A stretch of DNA of 64,000 bases from CAYHGV01 sp964356135 (GCA_964356135.1 CAYHGV010000001.1:1-64000); one strand, 5' to 3'; shown: positions 23,248 to 31,946, numbered from the stretch's first letter. Notes: generated from the sequence alone by a model not told the origin. Program-made: numbers and translations.

Positions 23248-24729
23248 ATGAAACGAGTTTTTTTCGGATTGGCGATAGTAGTGGTTTCGCTTTTCGCCCA
23301 GACCGCGATCGAAGGTGCCTGGGAAGGAACAATTGTCGTTCTCGAGCAAGAGCTTGCGACCACGGTCAGTTTTTCAAAATCGGGAGATAGCCTAACCGCA
23401 ACCATCGATATTCCGCAGCAGAACGCAAGCAATCTCAAACTTGAGAAGGTGAGTTTTGATGGAACCAGGGTCCATTTCGAGCTTGCTGCTCAAACCAGGG
23501 TTATTTTTGACGGTAAGCTCGATACGGGAAAGATAACCGGTGATTTTACCCAGGCAGGGTTCAAGGGAACATTCGAGCTTGCGCCAGCCAAAAGAGTGGC
23601 AACCGGACCACCGCCGTATCGGGAAGAAGAAGTTTCGATAAAAGTAAACGCAGAAGTTACTCTTGCCGGGACGCTATCGCTGCCGCCCGATTCGGCGAAG
23701 CACCGGGCGGTGATACTTATCACCGGCAGCGGCCAGCAGGATCGCGATGAAAACGTCTTCGGGTTCAAAGTGTTCAAGGTTCTGGCAGACAGTCTTACCC
23801 GCGCCGGCATCGTAGTTCTGCGTTGCGACGACCGCGGCTTCGGCAAGTCGAAGGGCGGCGAAGGAGGGTGGAACAAGAATACCTCCCGGGATTTTGCTCA
23901 GGATGTGCTTGCCCAGGTCGATTACTTGAAGACCCGTCCGGAGGTTGATACCGTTCAGCTCGGACTGCTCGGTCACAGCGAAGGTGCGCTCATTGCCGGT
24001 ATGGTTGCGGTTGCTTCTCCGAGCGTTGCTTTTGTTGTTTTAATGGCGGGGTCGGCGGTTCGCGGTGACCAACTGCTGCTTGCCCAGCTTGAAGCGGTGA
24101 TGCGGGCGGATAGTGTTTCCGAGAAAAAAATCGCTCGCCAGCGTGATATCCAGCGACGGATATTTGAGTTTGCTCGCACCGGCAAAGGCGAAGAGGCGCT
24201 GCGCAAGGATATCGGCACATTGATGCTCGCCGATATCAGCGAGCTGCCCGCGGAGCAGCGCAAGGTAATAAGTAATACGGAAGAGATTGTGAAAAAACAG
24301 GTCGATGGCCAGATTGCGGCCGTCACCAGCCCCGGTTTTCGGTTCTTTCTCGATTACGACCCCCGGTCCGACCTCGGCCGGATGCAGACTCCGATGCTGG
24401 CACTGTTCGGGAAGTTCGATGTTCAGGTTCCGGCCGAGATGAACGCCCGGGCGATGGAGGAGACGTTCAAAAAGGCGGGGAAGATCAACTACACCATCAA
24501 GACCTGCTGCCAGGCGAATCATCTGTTCCAGTCGGCGAAGACCGGCGGTATCTCGGAATACGGCAAGCTGCCGAAAGAGTTCACTCCCTGTTTCCTGCCG
24601 ACCATCATCAACTGGATTCTGGGAAAGCCGATTCCGGAGAAGTGCGAGGGGGAGCAAGGTAATCCCCACGAGGGCTGTCCGAAGGCAGAGACCGGTAACT
24701 GCGCCGGCTGCCCGTATCACCAGAAATAG
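23248..24729 (+). CDS. exported alpha/beta hydrolase with Cys-rich tail
   Basis: Secreted 493-residue hydrolase. The signal peptide covers about residues 1-18 (FFGLAIVVVSLFAQTA). An N-terminal beta domain (about 20-130) precedes an alpha/beta-hydrolase domain with an oxyanion region (ILITGSGQQDRDE), the nucleophile elbow GLLGHSEGALIAG (Ser), an acid in FGKFDVQVP and a catalytic His in ANHLFQ. This resembles dienelactone-hydrolase/S9-type esterases of unknown substrate. The last 30 residues add four Cys (CEGEQ..., GCPKAE, NCAGCPYHQK). The start at 23248 has a perfect AGGAGG seven bases upstream; the open frame upstream lies in repeat DNA. Confidence 0.85.
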   Translation: MKRVFFGLAIVVVSLFAQTAIEGAWEGTIVVLEQELATTVSFSKSGDSLTATIDIPQQNASNLKLEKVSFDGTRVHFELAAQTRVIFDGKLDTGKITGDFTQAGFKGTFELAPAKRVATGPPPYREEEVSIKVNAEVTLAGTLSLPPDSAKHRAVILITGSGQQDRDENVFGFKVFKVLADSLTRAGIVVLRCDDRGFGKSKGGEGGWNKNTSRDFAQDVLAQVDYLKTRPEVDTVQLGLLGHSEGALIAGMVAVASPSVAFVVLMAGSAVRGDQLLLAQLEAVMRADSVSEKKIARQRDIQRRIFEFARTGKGEEALRKDIGTLMLADISELPAEQRKVISNTEEIVKKQVDGQIAAVTSPGFRFFLDYDPRSDLGRMQTPMLALFGKFDVQVPAEMNARAMEETFKKAGKINYTIKTCCQANHLFQSAKTGGISEYGKLPKEFTPCFLPTIINWILGKPIPEKCEGEQGNPHEGCPKAETGNCAGCPYHQK

Positions 24730-25129
24730 ATTCGGGTTGTTATATTGAAATTTGTAAATGCGAATTAAAGAAACCAACAGGTTTTATTTTACACCTGTTT
24801 GGTGAATTTCGGAGTTGCTTAATTCTAAAATTCCCTTCGTGCCTATTCGGGTCTCTTCGTGTCAATTCGTGGTTAAGACTGGATTCGGGTTGAACTAAGG
24901 ATACTGAGTAGGTTCTCCAAGCGTTTTTTTGTCATTGCGCGCAATCTCAAGTGTAAATATCTCAAGACGATTGTAGCAACAGGTCTTTAGACCTGTTGAT
25001 GAGTTTGTAGGGTTAGAACGCGTCGCCAACTTTGTTTAATTTCACTAGGCTGTGCGTCGTCTTGACAAAAAGAGAAAAATGGGTTATTAGTTAGTATGGG
25101 GTTAAAAGAAGGCCTGCCGAGAGGCGAAT
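24730..25129. other. 400-bp gap with one repeat arm, a perfect hairpin and a promoter
   Basis: This gap holds a single CACGAA-family arm (about 24831-24875, CTTCGTGTCAATTCGTGGTT), a perfect 10-bp hairpin CAACAGGTCT-TT-AGACCTGTTG (24977-24998), and a promoter TTGACA-N17-TATTAG (25062-25090) for the following gene pair. I see no coding sequence. Confidence 0.55.
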
Positions 25130-25567
25130 ATGAATAGACCAAATCTAAAAAACAGAGCTCACGACCGGCAGGACAGGGTCGCGGTCTGGAGGATTACGGT
25201 CGATGAGAAACTGTCCGAGGATTATATCCGGCTGTTAGTCAGTCCATTAGACTCCGGCGTAAAAGACTTTTCCGACGAGAAGGATAATTGGGGTAGAGAG
25301 ACGATAATGTTTGTCCAGTCCGAAAATTACGCCCAGATAATGAAAATACCGGCAAAATTTTCTAAAAAGATTCTGTGGTCGGACTTATGGGAAGGGCAGG
25401 TCTTTCTTGCTGGCAGATTCCGAATCGTGGGTAATAAAAAAACACCAGTGAAGTTTAGGGTTGACTCAAAACAGCAAAATTTTCTTTCAATTTATGAATT
25501 GGCGAAGAAACAGATGAAACGCATCTATTTCCGCACGCTCGAGGGGAAGAGTGATGTCCCGAGTTAG
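25130..25567 (+). CDS. unknown protein paired with an MBL-fold protein
   Basis: I do not recognise this soluble 145-residue protein. It has no signal peptide or membrane segment and is rich in charged residues, with a Trp/Asp motif (WSDLWEGQVF) and a basic C-terminal helix (ELAKKQMKRIYFRTLEG). GAGG lies five bases before the ATG, and a promoter lies about 40 bases upstream. Its last 17 bases overlap the following metallo-beta-lactamase-fold gene, so the two are made together and probably act together. Confidence 0.7.
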   Translation: MNRPNLKNRAHDRQDRVAVWRITVDEKLSEDYIRLLVSPLDSGVKDFSDEKDNWGRETIMFVQSENYAQIMKIPAKFSKKILWSDLWEGQVFLAGRFRIVGNKKTPVKFRVDSKQQNFLSIYELAKKQMKRIYFRTLEGKSDVPS

Positions 25568-26639
25568 AATTGAGCCCCAAGACTTGGTCATTCATATCCT
25601 CAATGTCGGTTTCGGTGATACGATCCTGATCGGATTTCCAGCTCAGAACCTGAGCGCGCGGGCATACGGCTTGGTCGATTGTAACGATGCCCGGAAGACG
25701 CTCGGCTATTTAAATAATTTGATACCGAAGCCAACCGAGAGGAAGCATCTGGCGTTTGTCTGTGCCACCCACCCGCATATGGACCATATCAGCGGTATCC
25801 AGGAAGTGCTTAAAGACCCTACGTATAAACCGTCTGAGTTCTGGGACAGCGGTTTCCGGCATAATTCACTCACTTATCGGGATAGCTTACTTGCAGTTTC
25901 AAGTGAAGGGATTAAGATGATTCAGGTTTCTTCAGGAATGGAATGGTATTTTGGCAGTGTTCGGATAACGGTATTGTCGCCGTCGGTGGCGCTTCGTAAC
26001 CGATATGCGACCTATGGTGTTGATATGAATAACGCTTCGGTCGTTCTCCGGCTTGAGCATCACAGCGATGATATTTTGCTCACGACCTCGAGAGAATATA
26101 GCGGTAAGGCAAGCGAGGCGGTGGAACGGAATGCCGGTCAGTCGGTCGTTATACTCGCGGGTGACGCAGAATTCGACAGTTGGGCACAGATAGCTCAGGA
26201 TTTTCCCAGGCTCGAACGGACGAGCGGTCATGACCCGCTCGTGAAGAAGATGATTAACTACCTCGCATGTTCGGCGGTGAAGGTTGCACATCACGGCAGC
26301 ATGCACAGCGCACCCCTCGATATATATGAAAAGATGAAGCCCCAAACCGCAATTATATCGACCAAACAGGAAGTTAGTACGAAACGAGGAACGGAGCAGG
26401 ACTTACGTCGAGGATTATTTCCTCATTCCGCAACTACCATTGCCTTAGAAGAGTGCGATGCTCGGGTATTGACGACCGACGGTAGTCATGAAGGGGAAGA
26501 AATCGGCGGCAAAATGAGGGCGCAGGAATTGAGCCATGAGGGGAGTGTCATACTGGTGGTGCCGCCGGCAGGCAAACTGCGCTGGTGCAAGCTCAATGAT
26601 AAAGCCGATGAGATTCCTGAGCCGCCGACCGAGGTCTAA
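25551..26639 (+). CDS. ComEC-like metallo-beta-lactamase-fold hydrolase
   Basis: A soluble 362-residue protein with the metal-binding motifs of the MBL fold: CATHPHMDHISG (HxHxDH) near residue 78, an Asp in LAGDAEFDSW, and VAHHGSMHSAP, a hallmark of the ComEC/Rec2 branch. Unlike ComEC it has no membrane segments. Related stand-alone proteins act as nucleases or phosphodiesterases; the substrate here is unknown. The start may be 25551 or 25554. It overlaps the small upstream gene by 17 bases, forming a two-gene unit next to an AT-rich restriction island. Confidence 0.85.
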   Translation: MMSRVRIEPQDLVIHILNVGFGDTILIGFPAQNLSARAYGLVDCNDARKTLGYLNNLIPKPTERKHLAFVCATHPHMDHISGIQEVLKDPTYKPSEFWDSGFRHNSLTYRDSLLAVSSEGIKMIQVSSGMEWYFGSVRITVLSPSVALRNRYATYGVDMNNASVVLRLEHHSDDILLTTSREYSGKASEAVERNAGQSVVILAGDAEFDSWAQIAQDFPRLERTSGHDPLVKKMINYLACSAVKVAHHGSMHSAPLDIYEKMKPQTAIISTKQEVSTKRGTEQDLRRGLFPHSATTIALEECDARVLTTDGSHEGEEIGGKMRAQELSHEGSVILVVPPAGKLRWCKLNDKADEIPEPPTEV

Positions 26640-26736
26640 ATATGGACTGCGACTCATTTATTTAGAGATTTGATTCCACTTTTGCGAAAAAGTGAAACAG
26701 GGAAGCTGAAAGTACAGAGGGCGGTGATGTAGGATG

Positions 26737-26809
26737 GTTCAGCATCAGCGATTATTGTATCCTCCGCTACCGGAGCGAAATTCACCTAACCCAGGTATGG
26801 GGGTATTAG
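26737..26809 (+). pseudogene. remnant of the 3' end of an mbhN-like gene
   Basis: One frame reads S-E-I-H-L-T-Q-V-W-G-Y-stop (26774-26809), matching the mbhN C-terminus R-E-I-H-L-T-E-V-W-G-Y-stop at 22916-22951. Nucleotide similarity extends some 40 bases upstream, with small indels, and about 25 bases past the stop. The two Cys of the CPRC motif are lost, and there is no start codon. Confidence 0.6.
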
Positions 26810-26988
26810 GTTTCCGAGTTTGATAATTTTGAGTAAGGTAGCGGTGCGCTCGGACTGCTACAGTCCGCTATCGCACACAGTAAAAGCAAATCTTGGTTTT
26901 TTCTCTTTCGTTAGGCGGTGGGAACTCTTCCAGAAAGCTGTAGAAACAGGTCTTTTAGACTTGTAGATTGTTTTGGGTATCGTTTGGC

Positions 26989-27017
26989 TTGACAAATCTC
27001 CGATTCAAGGGTAAATG
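26989..27017 (+). promoter_or_regulatory. leaderless promoter of the HNH gene
   Basis: TTGACA (26989-26994), 17-base spacer, TAAATG (27012-27017), then six bases to the ATG at 27024. Confidence 0.5.
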
Positions 27018-27023
27018 TTACCT

Positions 27024-27794
27024 ATGGAGGCTGAAGTAAAAGCTCCAAAAGAAGAAAAAGAAAACTGGTCAGAGCAAGAACTCGTTGTCGCCTTTAATTT
27101 GTACTGCAAGCTTCCTTTTGGTCAGTATCATAAACACAATAAAAAGGTAATTGAAATTGCTAAAATTCTTGGAAGAACACCGAGTGCGGTTGCGCTAAAA
27201 TTATGTAATTTTGCAAGACTCGACCCGGTTCATCAAAAGCGTGGTATCAGGGGAATGAAACACGGGAGCAAACTTGATGAGAAAATCTGGAATGAATTCA
27301 ATCAAAACTGGGGTGGACTTTCATATCAGAGTGAAATTGCACTTGCCCAATTAAAAGGTCTTAAACATTACGGTTTGATAAAAGACACGGAGAAGTTTCC
27401 CCCAGGTAAAGAAAAAGAAGCACTTGTTAAGGCGAGGATAAATCAGAATTTTTTTCGTGAGATGATATTGGCAGGTTACAGAAATAGGTGCGCGATATGT
27501 TCTTTACCTGAAGTAAATTTATTAGTGGCTAGCCATATTATACCATGGTCTGAGAATGCGGATTTACGAATGAATCCAAGAAACGGAATTTGTATGTGTG
27601 TTTTACATGATAAAGCTTTCGATAAGGGTTTAATCACGATCAATGGTGATTATAAATTATTACTTTCGAAAATACTCAAAAGACTTTCTAAAGAACCAGC
27701 TATTCAAAGGGGATTCATTTTTTACGAGAGTTTTAAAATAAGACTACCTGATAAATTTATTGAATTCCATCGAAATGAGGTATTTATCGGATGA
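27024..27794 (+). CDS. HNH endonuclease
   Basis: A 256-residue protein. The C-terminal half carries an HNH nuclease: CAICSLPEVNLLVASHIIPW (first His), NPRNGICMCVLHDKAFDKG (Asn and last His). This form is found in restriction enzymes and stand-alone defence nucleases. The N-terminal part has a SANT/Myb-like helical segment (WSEQELVVAFNLYCKLPFGQ, then LGRTPSAVALKLCNFARLDP), likely for DNA binding. The start at 27024 is chosen from promoter spacing; an ATG at 27015 lies inside the -10 box. Base composition is clearly more AT-rich than the hydrogenase operon, suggesting horizontal origin. It is the first gene of a defence-type island. Confidence 0.82.
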   Translation: MEAEVKAPKEEKENWSEQELVVAFNLYCKLPFGQYHKHNKKVIEIAKILGRTPSAVALKLCNFARLDPVHQKRGIRGMKHGSKLDEKIWNEFNQNWGGLSYQSEIALAQLKGLKHYGLIKDTEKFPPGKEKEALVKARINQNFFREMILAGYRNRCAICSLPEVNLLVASHIIPWSENADLRMNPRNGICMCVLHDKAFDKGLITINGDYKLLLSKILKRLSKEPAIQRGFIFYESFKIRLPDKFIEFHRNEVFIG

Positions 27795-27815
27795 TAATCA
27801 GTACTTAACAATTCG

Positions 27816-27926
27816 ATGCTGATTGAAGAGGAAGATATGAGGCAAGGTGGTCTTGACGAGATGTTGTTTTTAATTACACTTATATCTAAGGAAACAAGTA
27901 ATGAATTCCTATGCCTGTCGAAATGA
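27816..27926 (+). CDS. possible 36-residue small protein
   Basis: An ATG-to-TGA frame of 36 codons fills the gap between the HNH and HEPN-like genes. It is acidic at the N-terminus (LIEEED) with a hydrophobic middle (MLFLITLIS). No Shine-Dalgarno sequence is visible and its reality is uncertain. Confidence 0.25.
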   Translation: MLIEEEDMRQGGLDEMLFLITLISKETSNEFLCLSK

Positions 27927-27941
27927 TTTCAAAGGATTATT

Positions 27942-28949
27942 ATGACAAAATTTGAGGTTAACCTGAACGAGAAATTTGCTTTGATTGCTGTCAGTACGTA
28001 TGTTGACCGTGAATTACCATCTGAAAGACAGTATGCTCATGACCTTTGGGCAGTAAAGCTGCTACCTATCGGTGTCGGTAATCTCTGGGAGAAATGGCTG
28101 GGAAGTATCCTGATGGATCGATTAAAAAAAAGCAGTTTGTTTTTTATTGCCAAAGGCCCTTCGACCAATCCGGAACTTCTTGATGGAGACAACAAGAAAT
28201 ATATGAATCGAGTTTTTAATTTTTATAGGGGTTTGTTACTAAGTGGATTTCATATCGTAGATTCACCTATTCAATTAACAGGGGTCAATAATGACCAAAT
28301 AATAGATGTCCGAGAGATTGGCGAGCTTCCGAATCCTCGTTCTATCAGTGGTGAACATAACCAAAATGTCGATTCCATACAACTTATAGATGCTGCAAAG
28401 GTTGCCGATGCCATCAGGGATTTGCCAGGTCGAGGGAAGCTCTCGCGGTTTAAACGGATTTTGAATGCCTTTTTAGGCGGTATTGAAAGTTATTATGTGG
28501 AAGACAAAATTCATCAATTCTGTCGATGTATCGAAGGTTTCATCTACCCAGAGGTAGGGAAGACAAAGAGCCGATTCTGTTCACGAACTGAGTTGTTTCT
28601 CGGCCCACGCAATCATACGCTGATGGATCATTTGTATGATATTCGCAGTGCGGTAGAGCATATGCATAACCCACTGGATGCAATTAGTGGCAGAAGTGGG
28701 AAGGAAAAGCGTCTTCTACTGTTACAGCGAAGCATCGAGGCAGAAGCGGTCGCTCGCTATTGCATTCGTCATCTGTTGCTGAATCGAAATTTATGGCAAT
28801 ATTTTGAAAATGAAAGCACACTAAATGACTTTTGGAAGAATAAGACAAATGCTGAACGGCAAAATATTTGGGGTGAGCCGTTTGATATCGGTGCTGTCTC
28901 AACCGGGTTCGATCCTACTATTTATAATGATGCGGACCTTGGTTTTTAA
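27942..28949 (+). CDS. HEPN-like protein of a defence island
   Basis: A 335-residue soluble protein without a clear full-length relative that I can name. The region around residues 185-285 resembles Apea-like HEPN domains: helices with CRCIEGFIYPEV, then HLYDIRSAVEHMHNP, in which Arg235 and His240 form the R-x4-H motif of HEPN ribonucleases. The N-terminal 180 residues are uncharacterised. AAAGGA precedes the start. AT-rich composition and position between an HNH nuclease and a restriction-modification pair suggest a role in defence or as an accessory to it. Confidence 0.6.
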   Translation: MTKFEVNLNEKFALIAVSTYVDRELPSERQYAHDLWAVKLLPIGVGNLWEKWLGSILMDRLKKSSLFFIAKGPSTNPELLDGDNKKYMNRVFNFYRGLLLSGFHIVDSPIQLTGVNNDQIIDVREIGELPNPRSISGEHNQNVDSIQLIDAAKVADAIRDLPGRGKLSRFKRILNAFLGGIESYYVEDKIHQFCRCIEGFIYPEVGKTKSRFCSRTELFLGPRNHTLMDHLYDIRSAVEHMHNPLDAISGRSGKEKRLLLLQRSIEAEAVARYCIRHLLLNRNLWQYFENESTLNDFWKNKTNAERQNIWGEPFDIGAVSTGFDPTIYNDADLGF

Positions 28950-29014
28950 AGGGAGCTTAGTAGGTGAGGGTGAAGAGTAAATGGATAATTTTGTGAATAT
29001 TGAATTTAATAGGA

Positions 29015-30298
29015 ATGAATACATTACATAAAATAATCATCGGGGATTCGAGGGTAATGAAAGAGGTGGTGGATGAGTCGGTTCATCTGATCGTTACCTC
29101 TCCGCCTTACTGGCAGCTTAAGGATTATGGCAATGGGAAGCAGATAGGGTTTAATGATACCTACGAGGAATATATCAATAATCTCAATCTTGTCTGGAAT
29201 GAATGCCATCGGGTTCTGCATAAGGGCTGTCGTTTGTGTGTGAATATCGGCGACCAATTTGCCCGTTCGGTTTATTATGGAAGATATAAGGTTATTCCAA
29301 TAAGAACTGAAATAATCAAGTTTTGCGAAACGGCCGGTTTTGATTATATGGGTGCAATCATCTGGCAGAAGGTGACGACCTGTCACACTACCGGCGGAGC
29401 AACGGTGATGGGTTCTTTTCCTTATCCAAGAAGTGGAATTCTTAAGCTTGATTATGAGTTTATTTTAATTTTAAAAAAATATGGGGGTGGTCCGAAAGTT
29501 GGCAAAGAAGTCAAAGAACAATCGAGGTTAACACAAGAGGAATGGAATCAGTATTTTACTGGCCACTGGAATTTTGCCGGTGAAAAGCAGGATAAACACC
29601 TGGCGATGTTCCCGGAAGAACTGCCGAGGCGGCTTATCAAGATGTTTAGCTTTGTCGGAGATACCGTTTTAGACCCATTTCTCGGCAGCGGCACGACCTC
29701 TTTAGCTGCTAAAAAGCTGAATCGTAATTCTATCGGCTACGAAATAAACGGCAGTTTTCTCAAAGTCATTAAAGAAAAGTTGGAAATAAGGCAGGGGTTA
29801 ATCTTTCAAAACTCTCAATCTGAGATAATCGAGCAAGCGAAGTCTAAAACAGATTTCGCTGAAAGGATAAAAAGACTGCCCTATATCTTTAAGGACCCGA
29901 TTAAATTCGATAAAATGGTTGACCCAAGAAAGTTAAAATTTGGCTCAAAGATTGATAATACCCATGCTGAACGGGAAAAGTATTATACGGTTAAAGAGAT
30001 TGTCAGCCCGGAAATACTGGTTTTAAGCAACGGTTTAAAAATCAGGTTGATTGGAATAAGAGCGAAATCGGCAAAGAATGAAGAAGCGATTCAATTTTTA
30101 AGAGAAAAAACCCGAGGGCAAAGGGTATTTATGAGGTTCGACGCTGTCAAATATGACGATAAAAATAACTTGTTGTGTTATTTGTACTTATGGAATAAAA
30201 CCTTCATAAATGCTCACCTGATTAAAAATGGTCTGGTTGATGTCGATACGACTTTTGACTATAAATATAAGGCAAAATTTTTATCGAAAGGAATGTAA
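29015..30298 (+). CDS. DNA methyltransferase (m4C-type) fused to an SNase-like domain
   Basis: Beta-class amino-methyltransferase of about 427 residues. The catalytic motif TSPPYW lies near residue 28 and the AdoMet site DPFLGSGTT near 220, the order of beta-class enzymes; SPPY favours N4-cytosine methylation. From about residue 330 a staphylococcal-nuclease-like domain follows (YTVKEIV, IRLIGIRA, FLREKTRGQRVFMRFD, NAHLIKNGLVDVD). The Glu and second Arg of active SNase are not evident, so it is probably a binding module. Adjacent to an MjaI-type restriction gene (two-base gap), it should protect that enzyme's site, CTAG in the known family members. A TTG at 29000 is an alternative start. Confidence 0.85.
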   Translation: MNTLHKIIIGDSRVMKEVVDESVHLIVTSPPYWQLKDYGNGKQIGFNDTYEEYINNLNLVWNECHRVLHKGCRLCVNIGDQFARSVYYGRYKVIPIRTEIIKFCETAGFDYMGAIIWQKVTTCHTTGGATVMGSFPYPRSGILKLDYEFILILKKYGGGPKVGKEVKEQSRLTQEEWNQYFTGHWNFAGEKQDKHLAMFPEELPRRLIKMFSFVGDTVLDPFLGSGTTSLAAKKLNRNSIGYEINGSFLKVIKEKLEIRQGLIFQNSQSEIIEQAKSKTDFAERIKRLPYIFKDPIKFDKMVDPRKLKFGSKIDNTHAEREKYYTVKEIVSPEILVLSNGLKIRLIGIRAKSAKNEEAIQFLREKTRGQRVFMRFDAVKYDDKNNLLCYLYLWNKTFINAHLIKNGLVDVDTTFDYKYKAKFLSKGM

Positions 30299-30300
30299 TA

Positions 30301-31005
30301 ATGCCAAAGGAATGGATAAAAGGCGTTGAGGGCTGCGCTCTAAAGTTCAAAAGAGAGGGTTTGTTAAACGCTGCGATGAACCGTTGGGGTCTTAATAAGG
30401 CGCACAGCGTTGATACGACTTCAGAACTGATACGACAATGTTCTCCTCGATCTTTTGCAGAATGGGAAAGGTTTTATTTTAGCAATGCGAAACAAAAGAA
30501 GCGGGACGGGGTTAGGATTACAAAAAAATATTTGAAAGATTTAGGAAGGAAGCTCTATATTAAATTAACGGAAGTTGTTCAGAGTGAAATAGAATCTATT
30601 ACAGAGGAAGAATGCATAGATTATGTTTTTAATCTTGTATTGAATCGAACATTTGAGGGTTATCGGTCTGAAATCCGGACCGTTTATGGACAATTGCAGG
30701 ATGCCTTGGGAGTCAGTGTCGAACCCGCTCCCGATGAGTGGGATCGGGGTTATAATGTGGATTTTTTCATTAAGGTTAAGGATAAATACATTGGCCTTCA
30801 GATCAAGCCCGCAGGATTCGCTTACATTCCGCAAATCATTAATGAATTGGGGTTTCAGAAAAAGACCCATGAAAAATTTATTGCTAAATATGGTGGTAAA
30901 GTATTCTATATAATTTCAGTCAAGGAGGGTAAACAGAAAAAAATCCATAATACCGAAGTTATTGAAAAAATTAGGAAAGAGATTCAGAGGTTGGAAAAAT
31001 TATAA
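30301..31005 (+). CDS. MjaI-family type II restriction endonuclease
   Basis: A 234-residue enzyme. The central and C-terminal parts match the MjaI family: GYRSEIRTVYGQLQDALGV, then EPAPDEWDRGYNVDFFIKV and GLQIKPAGFAY. The acidic/Lys pattern (D...DFFIKV...QIK) has the look of a PD-(D/E)xK nuclease site. MjaI cleaves CTAG; the same specificity is inferred here. It follows its methyltransferase directly, which is the normal arrangement for a mobile restriction-modification pair, and shares the AT-rich composition of the island. Confidence 0.88.
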   Translation: MPKEWIKGVEGCALKFKREGLLNAAMNRWGLNKAHSVDTTSELIRQCSPRSFAEWERFYFSNAKQKKRDGVRITKKYLKDLGRKLYIKLTEVVQSEIESITEEECIDYVFNLVLNRTFEGYRSEIRTVYGQLQDALGVSVEPAPDEWDRGYNVDFFIKVKDKYIGLQIKPAGFAYIPQIINELGFQKKTHEKFIAKYGGKVFYIISVKEGKQKKIHNTEVIEKIRKEIQRLEKL

Positions 31006-31070
31006 TATTACCACTTCGCTTAGGGAGGTATAGCGGGTTACAAAGCCCTCAACCAAAAGGAGGCTATTCT

Positions 31071-31946
31071 ATGGTCAGAATTAAGCTGGTAGCCGTTGTG
31101 CTAATTTTACTGCTCAATGCCGGGTTGTGTGCCAAGCCGGCTCAGGATATTTCGGTGATAACCAAGCAGTTGGAGAAATACGACTTGACCGATGTCAATT
31201 CGATCGGGACGGCGCTGGAGTTTGTCAAGAGTACCATCAACCGGTTGTCGCCGGCAGACCGGGATTCGGCGTTTTTCGCATTCTCCACCTTTTACTATAC
31301 GACCATGAATGAGTTTAATGAAAAACAACTCTGGAGTAACGATAGTCTTACGAATAAGCTCTATGCCGATACGCTCAATACTGACCCGGCAGTAAAGGCG
31401 CTCAAGCAGAAACTGGCAGCCAACGGCCTCGGTCTCTATATGACCGAAGGCAATTACTATGTCGATGCCCTGCCCGATTACCTGTACGATAACTTTTCGC
31501 GCTCGGTTTCTCCTTCGGTTAAGGAATTTCTTCGAATCAGAAAAGGCGAACTGGCAGCCGGTTTCTCGGAGGATGCCGGTCTGGTAATCAGTTTCGAGGA
31601 GTTGGGGAAACGGGTCATTGCCTGGGAAAATTTTATTGATACCTTCCCCGATTCCCCATTAGTCGGCGAAGCAAAATCGAACTGGGATTTATATCTGTCA
31701 ACCTTGCTCTCGGGAATGGACAATTCGAGGATTTTTGATTTTGACAGCAACCAGTTGATACCGGCAGTAAAGCAAGTCTATAATACCTTCCTTGAGAAAT
31801 ATCCGCAAACCAGGAGCGGGAAATTAATAGCAAAATTCTATAACTTCCTGAAAGAAAATAATTTCGAATATTCGGAGGCGGTGGAGGAGTTTTATGAAAC
31901 AAATAAAATCCATTCAATGTTAGGAGTCCAGCCGCCGACGCGATAG
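31071..31946 (+). CDS. unknown exported protein
   Basis: A 291-residue protein with a signal peptide (residues 1 to about 22, LVAVVLILLLNAGLCAKP) and a mostly helical mature part. I do not recognise a domain. The region NFIDTFPDSPLVGEAKSNWD and FLEKYPQTRSGKLIAKFYNF resembles TPR-like or envelope accessory sequences (the FPDSP/YPQT turns are common there). A strong AAGGAGG precedes the start. It stands alone between the restriction island and the next lipoprotein. Confidence 0.7.
   Translation: MVRIKLVAVVLILLLNAGLCAKPAQDISVITKQLEKYDLTDVNSIGTALEFVKSTINRLSPADRDSAFFAFSTFYYTTMNEFNEKQLWSNDSLTNKLYADTLNTDPAVKALKQKLAANGLGLYMTEGNYYVDALPDYLYDNFSRSVSPSVKEFLRIRKGELAAGFSEDAGLVISFEELGKRVIAWENFIDTFPDSPLVGEAKSNWDLYLSTLLSGMDNSRIFDFDSNQLIPAVKQVYNTFLEKYPQTRSGKLIAKFYNFLKENNFEYSEAVEEFYETNKIHSMLGVQPPTR

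Larger units (their letters stand above)
26640..27023. other. 384-bp gap: gene remnant, two hairpins and a promoter
   Basis: Besides the mbhN remnant and the HNH promoter, this gap holds a 33-nt hairpin (26844-26876: stems GTGCG/CGCAC and CGGACTG/CAGTCCG) like that at 19440-19472. A degenerate GTAGAAACAGGTCTTTTAGA segment (26940-26959) resembles the hairpin at 24977-24998. Confidence 0.55.
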
